From Chloroflexota bacterium (GTDB lineage: Bacteria; Chloroflexota; Dehalococcoidia; SHYM01), in assembly GCA_016199375.1 (NCBI GenBank), contig JACQGV010000198.1:1-5874 (forward strand): a stretch of 5,874 nt of DNA. Reading direction: 5' to 3'. Below the pieces are notes generated by a model, which saw only the letters and a list, made by a program, of their open reading frames with translations, had not been told where the DNA came from and ran no database searches. The position numbers were made by a program, and so were the translations under genes. Below, in pieces: positions 5,029-5,874 of this stretch (positions are counted from its first letter, which is position 1; each line of letters opens with the position of its first letter).

Positions 5029-5874
5029 ATGGCGGAGTTGGGGCGTCTCATCACTGCTATGGTTACCCCTTTCGATAGCGCGGGCAAGGTGGACTATCGC
5101 CAGGCCCAGCGCCTGGCCCAGGCCCTGATAGCCTCGGGGAGCGACGGGGTGGTTGTCTCCGGGACGACGGGCGAGTCGCCCACCCTCTCCAAAGAAGAGA
5201 AGCTGCGGCTCTTCGCCGAGGTGAAGGCCGCCCTGGGAGGGCGCGGCTGCGTCATCGCCGGGACCGGGAGCTACAACACCGCCGAGAGCATCGAGCTGAC
5301 CAGGGAGGCGGAGGGGCTGGGGGTGGATGGGGCCCTGCTGGTGGTGCCCTACTACAACAAGCCGCCCCAGGAGGGCCTCTACCAGCACTTCAAGGCCATC
5401 GCCGGGGCCACGAGCCTGCCTTGCATCCTGTACAACGTGCCCAGCCGCACCAGCCTGAACATGGCGGCGGAGACGGTGCTGCGCCTGAGCAAGGTCGGCA
5501 ATATCGCGGGGGTGAAGGAGGCCAGCGCCGACTTCGAGCAGATCGCCCGCATCATCGATGGCGCTCCTTCAGGCTTCAAGGTGTGGAGCGGGAACGATGG
5601 CGACACCTTCCCGCTGCTGGCCATGGGCGGCTACGGGGTGGTCAGCGTCTCCGCCCACCTGGTGGGGCGCCAGACCAAAGAGATGATGGAGGCGACCCTG
5701 CGCGGCGACCTGGCGCGGGCGGCGCCCCTGCACCGGCGGCTGCTGCCCCTGGTGAAGGCGCTGTTCCTGGTCGCCAACCCCATCCCCGTGAAGTACGCCC
5801 TCAACCGGGTCGGGTTCAATGTGGGCAGGCCCCGGCTGCCCCTGGTGGAGCCCGACGAGAAGACGGCCGCCGCC
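5029..5874 (+). CDS. dapA: 4-hydroxy-tetrahydrodipicolinate synthase, 3' end outside window
   Basis: Cytoplasmic class I aldolase-type TIM-barrel enzyme that condenses pyruvate with aspartate semialdehyde, the first committed step to DAP and lysine. 282 codons are present with no stop, so only the last few residues of a protein usually about 290-300 long are missing. Motifs are SGTTGESPTL (44-53) with the Thr46/Thr47 pair, PYYNKP (Tyr109), LYNVPSRTS (Tyr135 and Arg140), and GVKEAS with the Schiff-base Lys163. The ATG at 5029 is chosen because GGGAGGTG (5017-5024) precedes it and the barrel begins at once (GRLITAMVTPF). At the allosteric lysine site the E. coli His53, His56 and Asn80 positions are Lys55, Lys58 and Tyr82, as in feedback-insensitive enzymes. 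It has its own promoter and lies about 3.3 kb from the Asd homologue. Confidence 0.96.
   Translation, partial: MAELGRLITAMVTPFDSAGKVDYRQAQRLAQALIASGSDGVVVSGTTGESPTLSKEEKLRLFAEVKAALGGRGCVIAGTGSYNTAESIELTREAEGLGVDGALLVVPYYNKPPQEGLYQHFKAIAGATSLPCILYNVPSRTSLNMAAETVLRLSKVGNIAGVKEASADFEQIARIIDGAPSGFKVWSGNDGDTFPLLAMGGYGVVSVSAHLVGRQTKEMMEATLRGDLARAAPLHRRLLPLVKALFLVANPIPVKYALNRVGFNVGRPRLPLVEPDEKTAAA

Noticed and set aside
4712..5128. Plus-strand open frame (138 codons) before and into dapA
   Set aside because: It runs through the MITE hairpins and then out of frame into dapA, giving a Pro/Ser/Arg-rich nonsense translation.

Overview
The window is GC-rich bacterial DNA in which every convincing intact gene reads left to right. 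It carries lysine/diaminopimelate (DAP) biosynthesis genes at both ends and an accessory block between them. The organism cannot be fixed from the sequence alone. A Chloroflexota-type bacterium (Dehalococcoidia-like) is my best guess, resting on the GC-rich dap locus, the style of the hairpin-rich repeat elements, and a gene relic that resembles a family I associate with Chloroflexota genomes. That is inference, not proof.

Layout. (1) 1-2221: the 3' part of dapB (4-hydroxy-tetrahydrodipicolinate reductase), then an aspartate-semialdehyde-dehydrogenase homologue, then a 157-residue protein of unknown function. Gaps are 7 and 9 bp, so this is almost certainly one operon. The Asd homologue has lost the catalytic cysteine and other active-site residues and resembles the non-catalytic USG-1 branch. 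(2) 2218-2311: a short miniature-transposon-like repeat holding a perfect 12-bp hairpin at the end of that operon. (3) 2356-4605: a candidate promoter, a leader with a hairpin around the ribosome-binding site, a 131-residue three-helix membrane protein and, 18 bp on, a 572-residue divergent GTPase of the FtsZ/tubulin superfamily with recognisable nucleotide loops and T7 catalytic aspartates. This pair is the most unusual content. (4) 4606-5028: a 423-bp non-coding stretch with a perfect 16-bp palindrome, a decayed minus-strand gene relic, a 148-bp miniature inverted-repeat element with a probable target duplication, and a good dapA promoter directly abutting it. (5) 5029-5874: dapA (4-hydroxy-tetrahydrodipicolinate synthase), cut by the window end.

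How it fits together. DapA condenses aspartate semialdehyde with pyruvate and DapB reduces the product, feeding lysine and peptidoglycan-type precursors. The Asd homologue sits where the enzyme supplying aspartate semialdehyde would be, but probably no longer catalyses that step. The tubulin-like GTPase and its membrane partner have no obvious link to DAP synthesis. They lie between two same-orientation copies of one repeat family, which suggests a module inserted into a once-contiguous dap cluster. A membrane-associated cytomotive or scaffolding role is a reasonable hypothesis but is not demonstrated.
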